From Streptomyces sannanensis (GTDB taxonomy: Bacteria > Actinomycetota > Actinomycetes > Streptomycetales > Streptomycetaceae), in the NCBI RefSeq assembly GCF_039536205.1, contig NZ_BAAAYL010000001.1, positions 2,046,001 through 2,110,000 on the forward strand: DNA of 64,000 bases. Direction: 5' to 3'. The notes beneath the pieces are model-generated. The model made no database searches. It was not told the DNA's origin and saw only the letters and a list, made by a program, of their open reading frames with translations. The position numbers were made by a program, and so were the translations under genes. Shown one piece after another: positions 26,217 through 34,902 of the stretch (its first letter is position 1; each line of letters begins with the position of its first letter).

Positions 26217-27245
26217 TCAGGCGCCCATCACCTTGGCCTCGGAGATCCGCGTGAACCACTGCACGGTCTCCTGCTCGCCGAGTACGCGCTCCAGCGTCAG
26301 GTCGCCGGGCATGTTCGGGAAGAACCTTCCCGCGTCCCAGTGCCTCCGGTACGGCGGCGGGTCCAGGACCAGCAGCCGGGCGCCGTCGACCAGTGGGATG
26401 TCCGACGGGTTGCCCTCGTTCCAGATCCATTCGCCGTCCGGGGCGACCAGGTTGAAGGACCCGACGGTCGGGGCCTGCCCCTCGGTATCCCGGCAGACGG
26501 CGACGGCCTCCGCCGAAGGCGCATCGCCGGCCACATGCCCGCCGCCGATCAGCGCGGCGGCAAGCAGTGTGTGCAGCTGAAAGTTGTCGCCGATGCCGCT
26601 CATCCGCAGCAGATAGCCCGTGCGGCTCTCCCTGTGCAGGACCACCAGTGGCTCGTCGTCCCGTACCCGGAGGGCGTACGACAGGCACTTGAACCGGAAG
26701 GGCTCGTCCGAAGCCCGGGCAACCCGGTCGACCAACTCCGCCAGGTCCCGTTGCTCGCCCAGCTGCTGTCGTACGTTCCGGTGCGACAGCATGGCGACGC
26801 CGGCCATCTCCCACTGCGGCAGCGTCCACCAGCCGTTCGCCGCCTCGAAGCCGACCCGCTCGACGACGTCCTCCGCCGGATCGCCCTGGTCGGGTTCGGG
26901 CAACTCCCCTCCCCCGCCGGCCGCCCAGCGCTCGCAGAAGACCTCCGCCTGGCGGAAGGCACCGAGGGCCCCCGCGAACACCCCCGGCGCGCAGGCCACC
27001 GGATCGGCGCCGCGCTCGACGCATGCCCCCACGATGACGGCCACCACCCCGCGCGGCCCGGGCGGCACCTCCCCGAGAACCGCCGCGAGCCGGGGCCCCG
27101 CATCCCGGAACTCCTCGTCCCCGGCCTTGTCGATGGCGCGGCACATCGCGTCGAAAGCATGTTCCGAGCCCTCTGCGTCACGGTTGCGCACGGCGTCCTC
27201 GAAGTCCGTGGCTGCGTTCACGAACCTGTTGCGTCGAAATATCAT
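26217..27245 (-). CDS. conserved hypothetical protein
   Basis: 342 residues, soluble. The N-terminal half is helical (AATDFEDAVRNRDAEGSEHA; AAVLGEVPPGPRGVVAVIVG) and resembles armadillo-like repeats. The second half is beta-rich (EPLVVLHRESRTGYLLRMSG; GSFNLVAPDGEWIWNEGNPS). I recognise no catalytic motif or named family; similar proteins occur in many streptomycetes. TAGCCT lies 6 nt before the ATG with no ribosome site, suggesting a leaderless message. Confidence 0.8.
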   Translation of the reverse strand: MIFRRNRFVNAATDFEDAVRNRDAEGSEHAFDAMCRAIDKAGDEEFRDAGPRLAAVLGEVPPGPRGVVAVIVGACVERGADPVACAPGVFAGALGAFRQAEVFCERWAAGGGGELPEPDQGDPAEDVVERVGFEAANGWWTLPQWEMAGVAMLSHRNVRQQLGEQRDLAELVDRVARASDEPFRFKCLSYALRVRDDEPLVVLHRESRTGYLLRMSGIGDNFQLHTLLAAALIGGGHVAGDAPSAEAVAVCRDTEGQAPTVGSFNLVAPDGEWIWNEGNPSDIPLVDGARLLVLDPPPYRRHWDAGRFFPNMPGDLTLERVLGEQETVQWFTRISEAKVMGA

Positions 27246-27339
27246 CCGCGCAGGCTACCGAGGGCCGCTGACATCGCGGGATCACCCCGCACCCAGGTAC
27301 AGCCGACAGGTTCCGGTCTACGGCGAACCCCGCTGCGGC

Positions 27340-27735
27340 TCAGACCTTGACGACGGTCACATGTCTGCCACAGAGCATCACCATGTCCTCGGTGTCCGAG
27401 GTCAGTACGGTCACCGGTCCGGATGCGCGCAGAGCGGTGGCCGCGACCATGGAGTCGATGGCGTACTTGTGGCCTGACAGCCCCCCGGCGTCCCGGAGCA
27501 GCTCGACGGCATGGGTCGCGATCTCCTTCGTCACTGGTTCCACCACGAGCCGGGAGAGCACCCAGGACATGCGCGCCGCGTGTACTCCGTTCGGGTCTGC
27601 CTCGACCAGGGTCACCGCGCTGACGACAACCCTGACGTCCCGCTTGGCGGCAGCGGCCAGGAGTGCCGTCATCCCCCTGTCGGCCCGGAGATAAAGCGAT
27701 AGGGCCTCACTGTCGAGCACCCATGTGCCACTCAC
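27340..27735 (-). CDS. PIN-domain ribonuclease toxin (VapC-like)
   Basis: 131 residues. PIN acidic residues are visible: Asp8 in TWVLDSEALSLYL, Glu in VTLVEADPNG, and Asp in HKYAIDSMVAATAL and VLTSDTEDMVML. VapC-type toxins cleave RNA, often tRNA or rRNA, when the antitoxin is degraded. It overlaps the antitoxin gene by 4 nt (ATGA type). Its length is typical. Confidence 0.88.
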   Translation of the reverse strand: MSGTWVLDSEALSLYLRADRGMTALLAAAAKRDVRVVVSAVTLVEADPNGVHAARMSWVLSRLVVEPVTKEIATHAVELLRDAGGLSGHKYAIDSMVAATALRASGPVTVLTSDTEDMVMLCGRHVTVVKV

Positions 27736-28022
27736 GCCGCTGCCTCGGCCCTGCTGCCGGCGCCCTTGTCCGTGGGGCCGAACATCTTCTCTTCAGCGTC
27801 CCTGATCTCTTCATCGGTAAGAGGTCCGTGGAGCTCCTCATTCGCCGCGATCAGCTCAGCAAGATTGTCCCGTTCGATCTGACGCTGTATGGCTGCCTCG
27901 ACATACCCCGAAATGCCGCGCCTGCCGACACGCGCACGCACGGCCTCGATGGTGCCCTGGTGAACCGATACCGACACGGACTTGGTGGGCCCCTCGCCGG
28001 GAGCGTACGCCTGAGTGGTCAC
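27732..28022 (-). CDS. antitoxin partner of the PIN toxin (RHH-like)
   Basis: 96 residues from GTG 28022. The N-terminal KSVSVSVHQGTIEAVRARVG then SGYVEAAIQRQI resembles a ribbon-helix-helix or MetJ/Arc-type DNA-binding segment. The acidic helical tail (ELHGPLTDEEIRDAEEKMFG) would wrap the toxin. TAGATT lies 6 nt before the GTG without a ribosome site, so a leaderless transcript is likely. Confidence 0.85.
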   Translation of the reverse strand: MTTQAYAPGEGPTKSVSVSVHQGTIEAVRARVGRRGISGYVEAAIQRQIERDNLAELIAANEELHGPLTDEEIRDAEEKMFGPTDKGAGSRAEAAA

Positions 28023-28108
28023 GGACCGAATCTAGCAAAACTTCTATGAGACGGGGCGGGAATCGATCGACGCAGCTGTGATGTGGAAGGTGGCGTGGCC
28101 GGGCGGGA

Positions 28109-28516
28109 GGCAGACGAGTCGGGCTGTACGCCGGGTTCTGTCACCCGGTGACCTCGCGGTCGCCGGGGAGACGGCCATCCATCTAGGACCGACGTTGCCG
28201 CCGGCCTCGTGCGGTCTACCCGCGGACTCGGGCGGGCAGCCCTCGAACGTCCGCGCAGGACCGTCTTGCGACGGCCCCTCTTGACCTTGCTCCAGGTGGG
28301 GTTTACCTAGCCGCCTGGGTCACCCCAGGCGCTGGTGGTCTCTTACACCACCGTTTCACCCTTACCGAGGGCCGAGGCCCCCGGCGGTCTGCTTTCTGTG
28401 GCACTGTCCCGCGGGTCACCCCGGGTGGGCGTTACCCACCACCCTGCCCTGTGGAGCCCGGACGTTCCTCGGAGGGATCGGAATCCTCCCGCGGCCGTCC
28501 GCCCGGCTCGTCTGCC
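28109..28516 (-). ncRNA. rnpB: RNase P RNA (type A)
   Basis: Catalytic RNA that matures tRNA 5' ends. Helix P1 is formed by GGCAGACGAG (start of the RNA, near 28516) and CTCGTCTGCC (28109-28118). Universally conserved cores are visible on the minus strand: GAGGAACGTCCGGGCTCC (P3/P4 region), GGGTGAAACGGTGG, AGACCACCAG, CAAGGTCAAGAGGGG and near the 3' end GTGACAGAACCCGGCGTACA. Length of about 408 nt matches streptomycete RNase P RNA. Exact ends are estimated from P1 only. Confidence 0.97.
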
Positions 28517-28550
28517 GTGGTGACCATGCTACCTGCCGTGCCGGGGTCGC

Positions 28551-29129
28551 TCAGACGAAGTCCGCGGTGTCGAGCTCGAAGCCGAACGGTTCCGGCAGGG
28601 GGAGCACCTTGCCGAAGTGGATCGAACGCCGCTGCAGGTAGTCGCCCTCCTCGGGCTCGCTGAAGAGCGTCAGGGACGACGCACCGCGGTCGACGAGCAG
28701 ATAGAGGGGGACCTCGCCCCGTGCGTAGCAGCGGCGCTTGGTGTCACGGTCGGTGTCCGGGCGGGTGGAGGTCACCTCCACGACCAGAGCCACTCCGTCG
28801 CAGGGCATCCAGGAGTCGGCCCCGCGGAACAGTCGCAGCTCCGTGGGGGCGAAGGTGCCGTCGGGGATGACGTGGTCCTTTGGACAGTCGGGAGCGCCCT
28901 TCAGCTTCAGGCCCTTGTTTCCTGAGAAGTCCATCTCGGTGCGGGACTGCCTGATCACCTGCTTCATGATCAGGTTGATGTAGTCCTCGTGGTCCCCGTC
29001 CGGCGGCGGTGTCACAACGATCTCCCCCTCGATCAACTCGGCCCGGAAACCCTCCGGCGTGTCCAGCGCCAGGAAGCCCTCCAGCAGGACGTCCGCCTGC
29101 ACAAGCGGTTCATGCGCCACAGCAGTCAT
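28551..29129 (-). CDS. Uma2-family putative nuclease (DUF820)
   Basis: 192 residues. The PD-(D/E)XK-like fold is recognised by FRAELIEGEIVVTPPPDGDH, VIPDGTFAP and GVALVVEVTSTRPDTDRDTK, then YARGEVPLYLLVDRG. The family is very abundant in streptomycetes and of unknown biological role; endonuclease activity is inferred from the fold only. ATG 29129 has AGGAG 6 nt upstream; upstream open sequence is not used. It stands alone between rnpB and a divergent MerR gene. Confidence 0.88.
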   Translation of the reverse strand: MTAVAHEPLVQADVLLEGFLALDTPEGFRAELIEGEIVVTPPPDGDHEDYINLIMKQVIRQSRTEMDFSGNKGLKLKGAPDCPKDHVIPDGTFAPTELRLFRGADSWMPCDGVALVVEVTSTRPDTDRDTKRRCYARGEVPLYLLVDRGASSLTLFSEPEEGDYLQRRSIHFGKVLPLPEPFGFELDTADFV

Positions 29130-29294
29130 GTCGCGCTCCTTCCTCGGTCGCTCGCCAGACTGGGACATCGAGACACCCGCCGTCCTTGAGTTGGAGCCGT
29201 CTTCCCTCGATCGTGGCACACGATCACGTACGGGCGCGGCAGACCGGAAAGCCTGTGTTGACCCTGCCGCAGCGTCACGGTTTCTACTGGCCCC

Positions 29295-30038
29295 ATGCGT
29301 ACCGGAGAACTCGCCGCGCTCGTCGGGGTGACCCCGCGGGCGGTACGGCACTACCACCACCTGGGGCTGCTGCCCGAGCCCGCGCGCCGGGCCAATGGGT
29401 ATCGCGTGTACGGGATGCGGCACGCCGTGATCCTCTGCCGTATCCGCCGGCTGACCGAGCTCGGGCTCGGCCTGGACGAGGTGCGGGACGTGCTCGCCGA
29501 CGATGCCGGGCGCGAACTCGTCGAGGTGCTCGGCGAACTGGATGCCGACCTGGCGCGGCAGGAGGCGGAGATCCGTGAGCGGCGGCGCCGGCTCGCCGGG
29601 CTGCTGGCGCAGGCCGAGGAGGGGCGGCTGCCCGCCGAGGGGCCGGTGTCGGCGGCGCTGGGAGAGCTGCTGAGCGAGCTGCCCGAGACCCGGTCGCCCT
29701 CGGCGGCGAAGGACCGCGCGTATCTGACGCTGCTCGACAACGGGCCGGCGGGCGAGGAGATCTTCGCGGCCCTCCGGCCCCTCGCGAGCGACAGCGGTGT
29801 ACTCGCGCTGTACGAGCGCCTTGACGCGCTCGCCGACGCGAGCACCGACGACCCGAGGATCGAGCCGCTCGCCCGGGAACTGGTCGCGGCTGTCCCGGAC
29901 GAGGTGCTGGCGTCGATCCCGGCGGACGGCCCCACCGTGCCGGGGGCGGCGGAGGCGCTGCTCGCCGACTTCGCCCCGGCGCAGGCCGAGGTCCTACGCC
30001 AAGTGATGGCGGCCTTACTGGAACGGGGGAAGCGATGA
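29295..30038 (+). CDS. MerR-family transcriptional regulator
   Basis: 247 residues. The winged HTH is MRTGELAALVGVTPRAVRHY followed by the wing LLPEPARRANGYRVYG and IRRLTELGLGLDEVRDVL. A long coiled helix (AEIRERRRRLAGLLAQAE) follows, then an unusual helical C-terminal domain of about 130 residues that may bind a ligand. There is no cysteine pattern for metal sensing. Its stop overlaps the next ATG (ATGA), so the membrane protein is likely its partner or target. Confidence 0.92.
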   Translation: MRTGELAALVGVTPRAVRHYHHLGLLPEPARRANGYRVYGMRHAVILCRIRRLTELGLGLDEVRDVLADDAGRELVEVLGELDADLARQEAEIRERRRRLAGLLAQAEEGRLPAEGPVSAALGELLSELPETRSPSAAKDRAYLTLLDNGPAGEEIFAALRPLASDSGVLALYERLDALADASTDDPRIEPLARELVAAVPDEVLASIPADGPTVPGAAEALLADFAPAQAEVLRQVMAALLERGKR

Positions 30039-30814
30039 GGTTCGCGCTGCCGCTGATGGTCATCGGCGAAGTGGGACTGGTGATCTGTCTAATGGCCGGG
30101 GTGCCGGTGCCCGTGCCCCTGCTGGCCGGAGCCGAGGTTGTCGTGTTCGGCGCACTGACTGCGGAGGCCGTGGTCGTGTGGCGACGGTCGCGGGTGAGGG
30201 GATTCCGGGCGGCGGTCCGCTCGGTCATACCCGAGAAGGCGCGCCGTCTGGCCGCGCATGAACTGCGTTCGTTGCACAGCCTCGGACTGTGGGTGGCGCG
30301 ACGGCAGCACGGGGTGCGGGACGGCGATCACTCCGTCGCGTACACCGGGCCGCAGACGGCCATGATGTACGGACTGGTCTTCGTGTCCCTGGTCGAGACG
30401 GTGGTGCTGGCCCTCGTCGTTCCGTGGCCGACGGTGCACCGGATTCTGCTGGTGCTGGATGCGTACGGGCTGTTGCTGGTGTTCGCGCTGCACGCGGCGT
30501 GCGTCACCCGTCCGCATGTGGTGGAGGCGGACGGTTCACTGCGGATCCGGTATGGCGCCATGGTCGACCTGCGCGTCGGCCCCGCCGACATCGCCGGTGT
30601 ACGTGTCGAACGGCGCTACCCGGAGGGCAAGCTGGTCCAGCTCGGCCCGGACGGTGTGCTCGATCTCGCCGTGGGGAGCCAGACCACGGTGACCTTGGAG
30701 CTGAACCGGGCGGTGGAGTTCGTGCGCCCGCTCGGGGCGCGGTGCGAAGTGCGTACGGTCCGGTTCCACGCCGACGATCCGCGCGCGCTCGTCGCCGCCC
30801 TCACGCAGGCGTGA
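30035..30814 (+). CDS. membrane protein coupled to MerR regulator
   Basis: 259 residues. Two N-terminal hydrophobic segments (LPLMVIGEVGLVICLMAGV; PLLAGAEVVVFGALTAEAVV), a basic loop, then two more (ALVVPWPTVHRILLVLDAYG region), and a beta-rich C-terminal domain (LRIRYGAMVDLRVGPADIAG, GVRVERRYPEGKLVQ) like bacterial PH or photosynthetic-complex-assembly domains. Function unknown. It is translationally coupled to the MerR gene and overlaps the convergent RNB gene by 14 bp. Confidence 0.78.
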   Translation: MRFALPLMVIGEVGLVICLMAGVPVPVPLLAGAEVVVFGALTAEAVVVWRRSRVRGFRAAVRSVIPEKARRLAAHELRSLHSLGLWVARRQHGVRDGDHSVAYTGPQTAMMYGLVFVSLVETVVLALVVPWPTVHRILLVLDAYGLLLVFALHAACVTRPHVVEADGSLRIRYGAMVDLRVGPADIAGVRVERRYPEGKLVQLGPDGVLDLAVGSQTTVTLELNRAVEFVRPLGARCEVRTVRFHADDPRALVAALTQA

Positions 30815-32243
30815 ACACCGCCTTCTCCCGGCCCGGGTCGGCCCGGACGAGACGGACGGGCAGGCGTTCGCCCAGGGGAAGCGGGGCCGTTCCGCCCTCG
30901 ATGCGGGCGATGACCGCGGGGTCCTCCAGGTGGACCTTACCGATCGTGGCGTCGTGCTCGTGGACGTCCACGACGCAGGCGTCGAAGACCTCGCCGATGT
31001 GGTCCTTGAGCAGGGCCGCCTCGACGATGTCGAGACATTCGCGTTCGACGGTGCCGGCGAGCCTGGCCCCGCGGGTCATCTCGTCGGGGAGGGTCGCGAA
31101 TGCGGAACGTACCCACTCCGGAGGGTCCACCCCCGCCGACGCGGCGACGCACAGTTCGCCGGCATAGCGGTCGACGAGGCGGCGCAGCGGGGCGGTGCAG
31201 TGGGTGTAGACGTCGGCGACGGCGGCGTGGACCGAGGGCGTGGGGAGCACGCCGTTCTCGAAGACGGTGTAGCCGGCTCCGCGCAGCAGGGTGGTGCACT
31301 CCTGGAGGAAGGCGGCGTGCGCGGGCTTGTGCGGATCGAGGGAACGCACCAGGTCGGCGTACGAGACATGGTGCGGCCAGTCGATGCGGAGGGCGGTGGC
31401 GCAGTGCCGCAGCCGGGCGACGGCACCGTCCGGGGCACTGGGGAGCGTGCGGAGGATGCCGGTGCCCGCGGTGGTCATCAGTCGGGCCGCGGACATGCCG
31501 GTGAGCAGGGAGATCTGGGCGTTCCAGGCCTCGGCGGGCAGCGGGGCGCGGTACTCCAGGTCGTACGCGTGGTCGTGCTCGACGATCTCCTGCTCGGGGA
31601 CGCTGAGCGATATGCCGCCGCGGGCGAGCTCCTGCTTCTCGCGCAGCAGACCGATGTCACGCAGCAGGGCGACGGACGCCTCGGCGGTTCCGTCGTCGAT
31701 CTGCCGCTGGACGCCCGCGTAGTCGAGCCGGGCCCGGCTGCGGATCAGGGCCCTGCGTACGTCGACGGCGACGGCCGCGCCGTCCGTGTCGAGGTCGATG
31801 CGCCACAGCAGGGCCGGGCAGCTCTGTCCCGGCAGCAGGCTGGCGGCGCCCTCGGAGAGGGCCGGGGGGTGCAGCGGGATCTTCCCGTCCGGGAAATAGA
31901 GCGTGGTCACCCGGCGGTGCGCCTCGGCGTCGAGCGCCCCGCCGGGAGCGACGAAGGCGGCCACATCGGCGATGGCGTACTGCACGCGGTATCCGGCGCC
32001 GTTCCGGAGGGACAGGTGCATGGCCTGGTCGAGGTCGACGGAGCCGGGCGGGTCGACGGTGAAGAAGGGCACGTCGGTCGCGTCGTACGACGGCAGCGCC
32101 GGAGAGCGTGCGGCCCGGTCGGCCTCCTCGTGCACCTCGTGCGAGAAGGCTTGCGACACCTGGAGCCGGGCGCGCAGTTCGCGCAGGGCGGCCCGGAGGG
32201 GCGCCTCCGCTGCGCCGGTCACATGGAGATGACGGCGGGGCAT
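30801..32243 (-). CDS. RNB-domain 3'-5' exoribonuclease (RNase II/R family)
   Basis: 480 residues. The catalytic acidic cluster is in FTVDPPGSVDLDQAMHLS, the counterpart of the Asp-rich motif of RNase II. YAIADVAAFVAPGGALDAEA and RRVTTLYFPDGKIPLHPPAL are typical, and TAPLRRLVDRYAGEL carries the conserved YxHxTSPLRRxxD-like segment. The N-terminal cold-shock domains of RNase R are absent, and a short C-terminal part may replace S1. TACGCT lies 6 nt before ATG 32243 with no ribosome site (likely leaderless). Confidence 0.93.
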   Translation of the reverse strand: MPRRHLHVTGAAEAPLRAALRELRARLQVSQAFSHEVHEEADRAARSPALPSYDATDVPFFTVDPPGSVDLDQAMHLSLRNGAGYRVQYAIADVAAFVAPGGALDAEAHRRVTTLYFPDGKIPLHPPALSEGAASLLPGQSCPALLWRIDLDTDGAAVAVDVRRALIRSRARLDYAGVQRQIDDGTAEASVALLRDIGLLREKQELARGGISLSVPEQEIVEHDHAYDLEYRAPLPAEAWNAQISLLTGMSAARLMTTAGTGILRTLPSAPDGAVARLRHCATALRIDWPHHVSYADLVRSLDPHKPAHAAFLQECTTLLRGAGYTVFENGVLPTPSVHAAVADVYTHCTAPLRRLVDRYAGELCVAASAGVDPPEWVRSAFATLPDEMTRGARLAGTVERECLDIVEAALLKDHIGEVFDACVVDVHEHDATIGKVHLEDPAVIARIEGGTAPLPLGERLPVRLVRADPGREKAVFTPA

Positions 32244-32249
32244 GTTTCG

Positions 32250-32255
32250 AGCGTA
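32250..32255 (-). promoter_or_regulatory. candidate -10 of leaderless RNB gene
   Basis: TACGCT on the minus strand, 6 nt (CGAAAC) before the ATG. Confidence 0.45.
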
Positions 32256-32349
32256 TGTGCCCATGGGGCGGGGGGCACTCCGGAGCACCGTACGCTGGCG
32301 CGGAGGGCCGCACCCCTCTTCTCGCGTACGTATTGAAGGAGAAACCACC

Positions 32350-33150
32350 GTGCTCGTGCTGTTGCCGCCCTCCGAAGGCAAGGCTGCCCCGGGTGGCGGG
32401 GCGCCGCTGAAGCCGGAGTCGCTGTCCCTTCCGGGCCTCGCCGAGGCACGGGCGGCGGTGCTGGACGAGCTGATCGAACTGTGCGCCGCCGACGAGGACA
32501 AGGCGCGCGAGGTGCTCGGGCTCAGTGAGGGGCTGCGCGGCGAGATCGCCAAGAACGCGGAGATGCGCACGGCGGGCACGCGGCCGGCCGGAGAGATCTA
32601 CACCGGTGTCCTCTACGACGCGCTCGGCCTGGCAACCCTCGATGCCGCGGCCATGGCCCGTGCCGAGGCGTCCCTGCTCGTCTTCTCCGGCCTGTGGGGC
32701 GCGGTACGCATCACCGACCGCATCCCCTCCTACCGCTGCTCGATGGGCGTGAAGCTCCCGGGATTGGGTGCGCTGGGGGCGCACTGGCGTGCGCCGATGG
32801 CCTCGGTGATGCCCGAGGCGGCCGGGGACGGGCTGGTCCTCGACCTGCGATCCTCGGCGTACGGCTCCGCGTGGAAGCCCAAGGGCGAGCTCGCGGAGCG
32901 CACCGCGACGGTCCGTGTGCTCCACTCGCAGATGGTCGACGGGGTCGAGAAACGGTCTGTGGTCAGCCACTTCAACAAGGCGACGAAGGGCCGCCTGGTC
33001 CGTGACCTGCTCACCGCGGGCGCGAACCCTGCGGGGCCCGCGCAGCTGATGGAGACCCTGCGGGACCTCGGCTACGTGGTCGAAGGCGAGCCCCCGACCC
33101 GCGCGGGCAAGGCGTGGTCGCTGGACGTGGTGGTCATGGAAATCCACTGA
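32350..33150 (+). CDS. yaaA: peroxide stress protein YaaA-like
   Basis: 266 residues. It opens with LVLLPPSEGKAAPGGGAPL, the hallmark of the YaaA/DUF328 family; AGEIYTGVLYDALGL, LVFSGLWGAVRITDRIPSYR and SHFNKATKGRLVRDLL are also family motifs. In E. coli YaaA lowers free iron during peroxide stress; a helix-hairpin-helix and DNA-binding activity are reported for it. GTG 32350 has AAGGAG 8 nt upstream. It is divergent from the RNB gene with 106 bp between. Confidence 0.9.
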   Translation: MLVLLPPSEGKAAPGGGAPLKPESLSLPGLAEARAAVLDELIELCAADEDKAREVLGLSEGLRGEIAKNAEMRTAGTRPAGEIYTGVLYDALGLATLDAAAMARAEASLLVFSGLWGAVRITDRIPSYRCSMGVKLPGLGALGAHWRAPMASVMPEAAGDGLVLDLRSSAYGSAWKPKGELAERTATVRVLHSQMVDGVEKRSVVSHFNKATKGRLVRDLLTAGANPAGPAQLMETLRDLGYVVEGEPPTRAGKAWSLDVVVMEIH

Positions 33151-33183
33151 GGCGCAACTCTGATGGCGCCGCCCGGTCGGCCA

Positions 33184-33590
33184 GAGTGTCCATCCTCAAA
33201 CGTCGGACGGGCTGGAAGCTTGCCGCCCCACGCGAGGCGAGCCGGTGTGTCCGTCCTCAATCGCCGGACGGGCTTGTTCGGGTGCGGCCCGGTGGGCCGG
33301 TTGTGCCCAGACTTCGTCCGGGGGTACCCCCGTCGCCTGGGCACCTCCCAGCGGAAGGTGGGGGAGGAACGACTGTCCACAACCGGTGCGTGTAAAGGGG
33401 GCCGTGCAGGGGGTGCTGTCCGGGCCGTAAAACGTGATGTGTGACGCGCGAACGTGCCGGATGATCAAAACGGACCACGAGATCGCGCGGCGTAAATCAT
33501 GCCCGGCCCGGACGGTATCCCCGGAGCGGCCACCGGCAACCGGCAGCAACCATCCAGCCCGTCCGGCGCTTGAGGACGGACACACCGGCC
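33184..33590. repeat. intergenic repeat cluster (TTGAGGACGGAC family plus mini-element)
   Basis: The 477-bp gap 33151-33627 holds no convincing gene. It carries GTGTCCATCCTCAAACG (33186), GTGTCCGTCCTCAATCGCCG (33246) and the inverted copy CGTCCGGCGCTTGAGGACGG near 33560. At 33307-33331 lies another copy of the CCAGACTTCGTCCGGGGG element found inside the PhzF-like gene, followed by a CCTGGGCACCTCCC arm. An AT-richer stretch around 33425-33505 has no clear content. Confidence 0.75.
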
Positions 33591-33627
33591 GCCTGGACGG
33601 AGCACGGCAAGCCCCCCGCACAAAGGC

Positions 33628-34902
33628 TCAGCGCAAGTGCGACGTATCGTTCAGCAGCCTCAGCGACGCGTTGCCGTCCGCGTAGTACGACACCGCCGAG
33701 AGCGAAGCCGCCGACAGTTCCATCCGGAACAGGGACTCCGGCGGGGCGCCCAGGGCCAGCCGGACCAGGGTTTTGATCGGCGTGACATGGGTGACCAGCA
33801 GCACCGTACGGCCGGCCGAGCGGGCGATCAGTCTGTCGCGGGTCGTCGCGACCCTGCGGGCGACCGTCGCAAAGCTCTCGCCGCCGCCCGTGGGGGCGGC
33901 CTTCGCGGAGGAGAGCCAGGCGTCGAGGTCGTCGGGGTAGTGCTCGCGCACCTCGGCGAAGGTGAGCCCCTCCCAGGCGCCGAAGTCCGTCTCACGCAGG
34001 CCGTCCTCGACGATGATGTCGAGCCCGAGGCGTACGGCGACGGCCTCTGCGGTCTGCCGGCACCGCTTCAGCGGTGAGGAGACGATCTCCTGGATCGTGC
34101 CGCGCGCGGCAAGCACCGCGGCGACCCGTTCGGCCTGGGCGAGGCCGGCCGCGGACAGTTCGGGGTCGCTGCCGCCGCTCCCGGAGAAGCGCTTCTCCGG
34201 GGTGAGGGCGGTCTCCCCGTGCCGGAGCAGCACGAAGGTGGCGGGCGCACCCAGGTCGGGTGGGGCCCACCCGGCGGCCGGGGTGGCGGCCGGAGCAGCA
34301 GTCGCCGTGCCGGCCCGTACCCCACGCGCAGCCGGCACCCCCGCACCGGCACCCGCGGCCGCGGCCTTGCGCCCCGCCAGCGCCTCGCGCGCCTTCGCCG
34401 CGCCGGCCGCCGCATCGCCGGGCGGGCCGGACGGGGGCGCCGGAGTCACGGCCCGCGCGGCCCGGACATCGGCGGAGGGTTCCCACTGCCGGCCGCGCTT
34501 GCCGGCGTCCATCGCCTCGTTGGCGAGCCGGTCGGCGCGCTTGTTCTCCTCGCGCGGGATCCACTCGTACGTGACCTGGCCGGGCGGGAAGACCCGCGCG
34601 GCCTCCGCCGCGAGCGGCTTCATGTCGGGGTGCTTGATCTTCCAGCGGCCGGACATCTGCTCGACGACGAGCTTGGAATCCATGCGGACGCGGACCTCCG
34701 CGTCCGGGTCGAGCTCGCGCGCCGCCCGCAGACCGGCCAGCAGACCGCGGTACTCGGCGACGTTGTTCGTGGCGATGCCGATGTACTCGGCCGCCTCGGC
34801 GAGGGTCTCACCGGTGACGGGGTCGAGGACGACCGTGCCGTAGCCGGCGGGTCCCGGGTTGCCCCGGGAGCCTCCGTCGGCTTCGACGACGAGACGACGC
34901 AT
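33628..34902 (-). CDS. bifunctional RNase HI / acid phosphatase (Rv2228c-like)
   Basis: 424 residues. The N-terminal RNase H domain has the catalytic acids in RRLVVEADGGSRGNPGPAGY, NNVAEYRGLLAGL, VRMDSKLVVEQM and NKRADRLANEAM. After an Ala/Pro-rich linker (about 150-215) comes a histidine phosphatase domain: FVLLRHGETALTPEKRFSGS, SSPLKRCRQTAEAV and LVTHVTPIKTLV. In Mycobacterium the same fusion acts on RNA-DNA hybrids and resembles alpha-ribazole phosphatase CobC. Start ATG 34902 shares one base with the preceding stop (TGATG), so translation is coupled. Confidence 0.94.
   Translation of the reverse strand: MRRLVVEADGGSRGNPGPAGYGTVVLDPVTGETLAEAAEYIGIATNNVAEYRGLLAGLRAARELDPDAEVRVRMDSKLVVEQMSGRWKIKHPDMKPLAAEAARVFPPGQVTYEWIPREENKRADRLANEAMDAGKRGRQWEPSADVRAARAVTPAPPSGPPGDAAAGAAKAREALAGRKAAAAGAGAGVPAARGVRAGTATAAPAATPAAGWAPPDLGAPATFVLLRHGETALTPEKRFSGSGGSDPELSAAGLAQAERVAAVLAARGTIQEIVSSPLKRCRQTAEAVAVRLGLDIIVEDGLRETDFGAWEGLTFAEVREHYPDDLDAWLSSAKAAPTGGGESFATVARRVATTRDRLIARSAGRTVLLVTHVTPIKTLVRLALGAPPESLFRMELSAASLSAVSYYADGNASLRLLNDTSHLR

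Noticed and set aside
28100..28530. Short ORFs in 28078-28663
   Set aside because: The region is the RNase P RNA, whose P1 and conserved cores explain all structure there.
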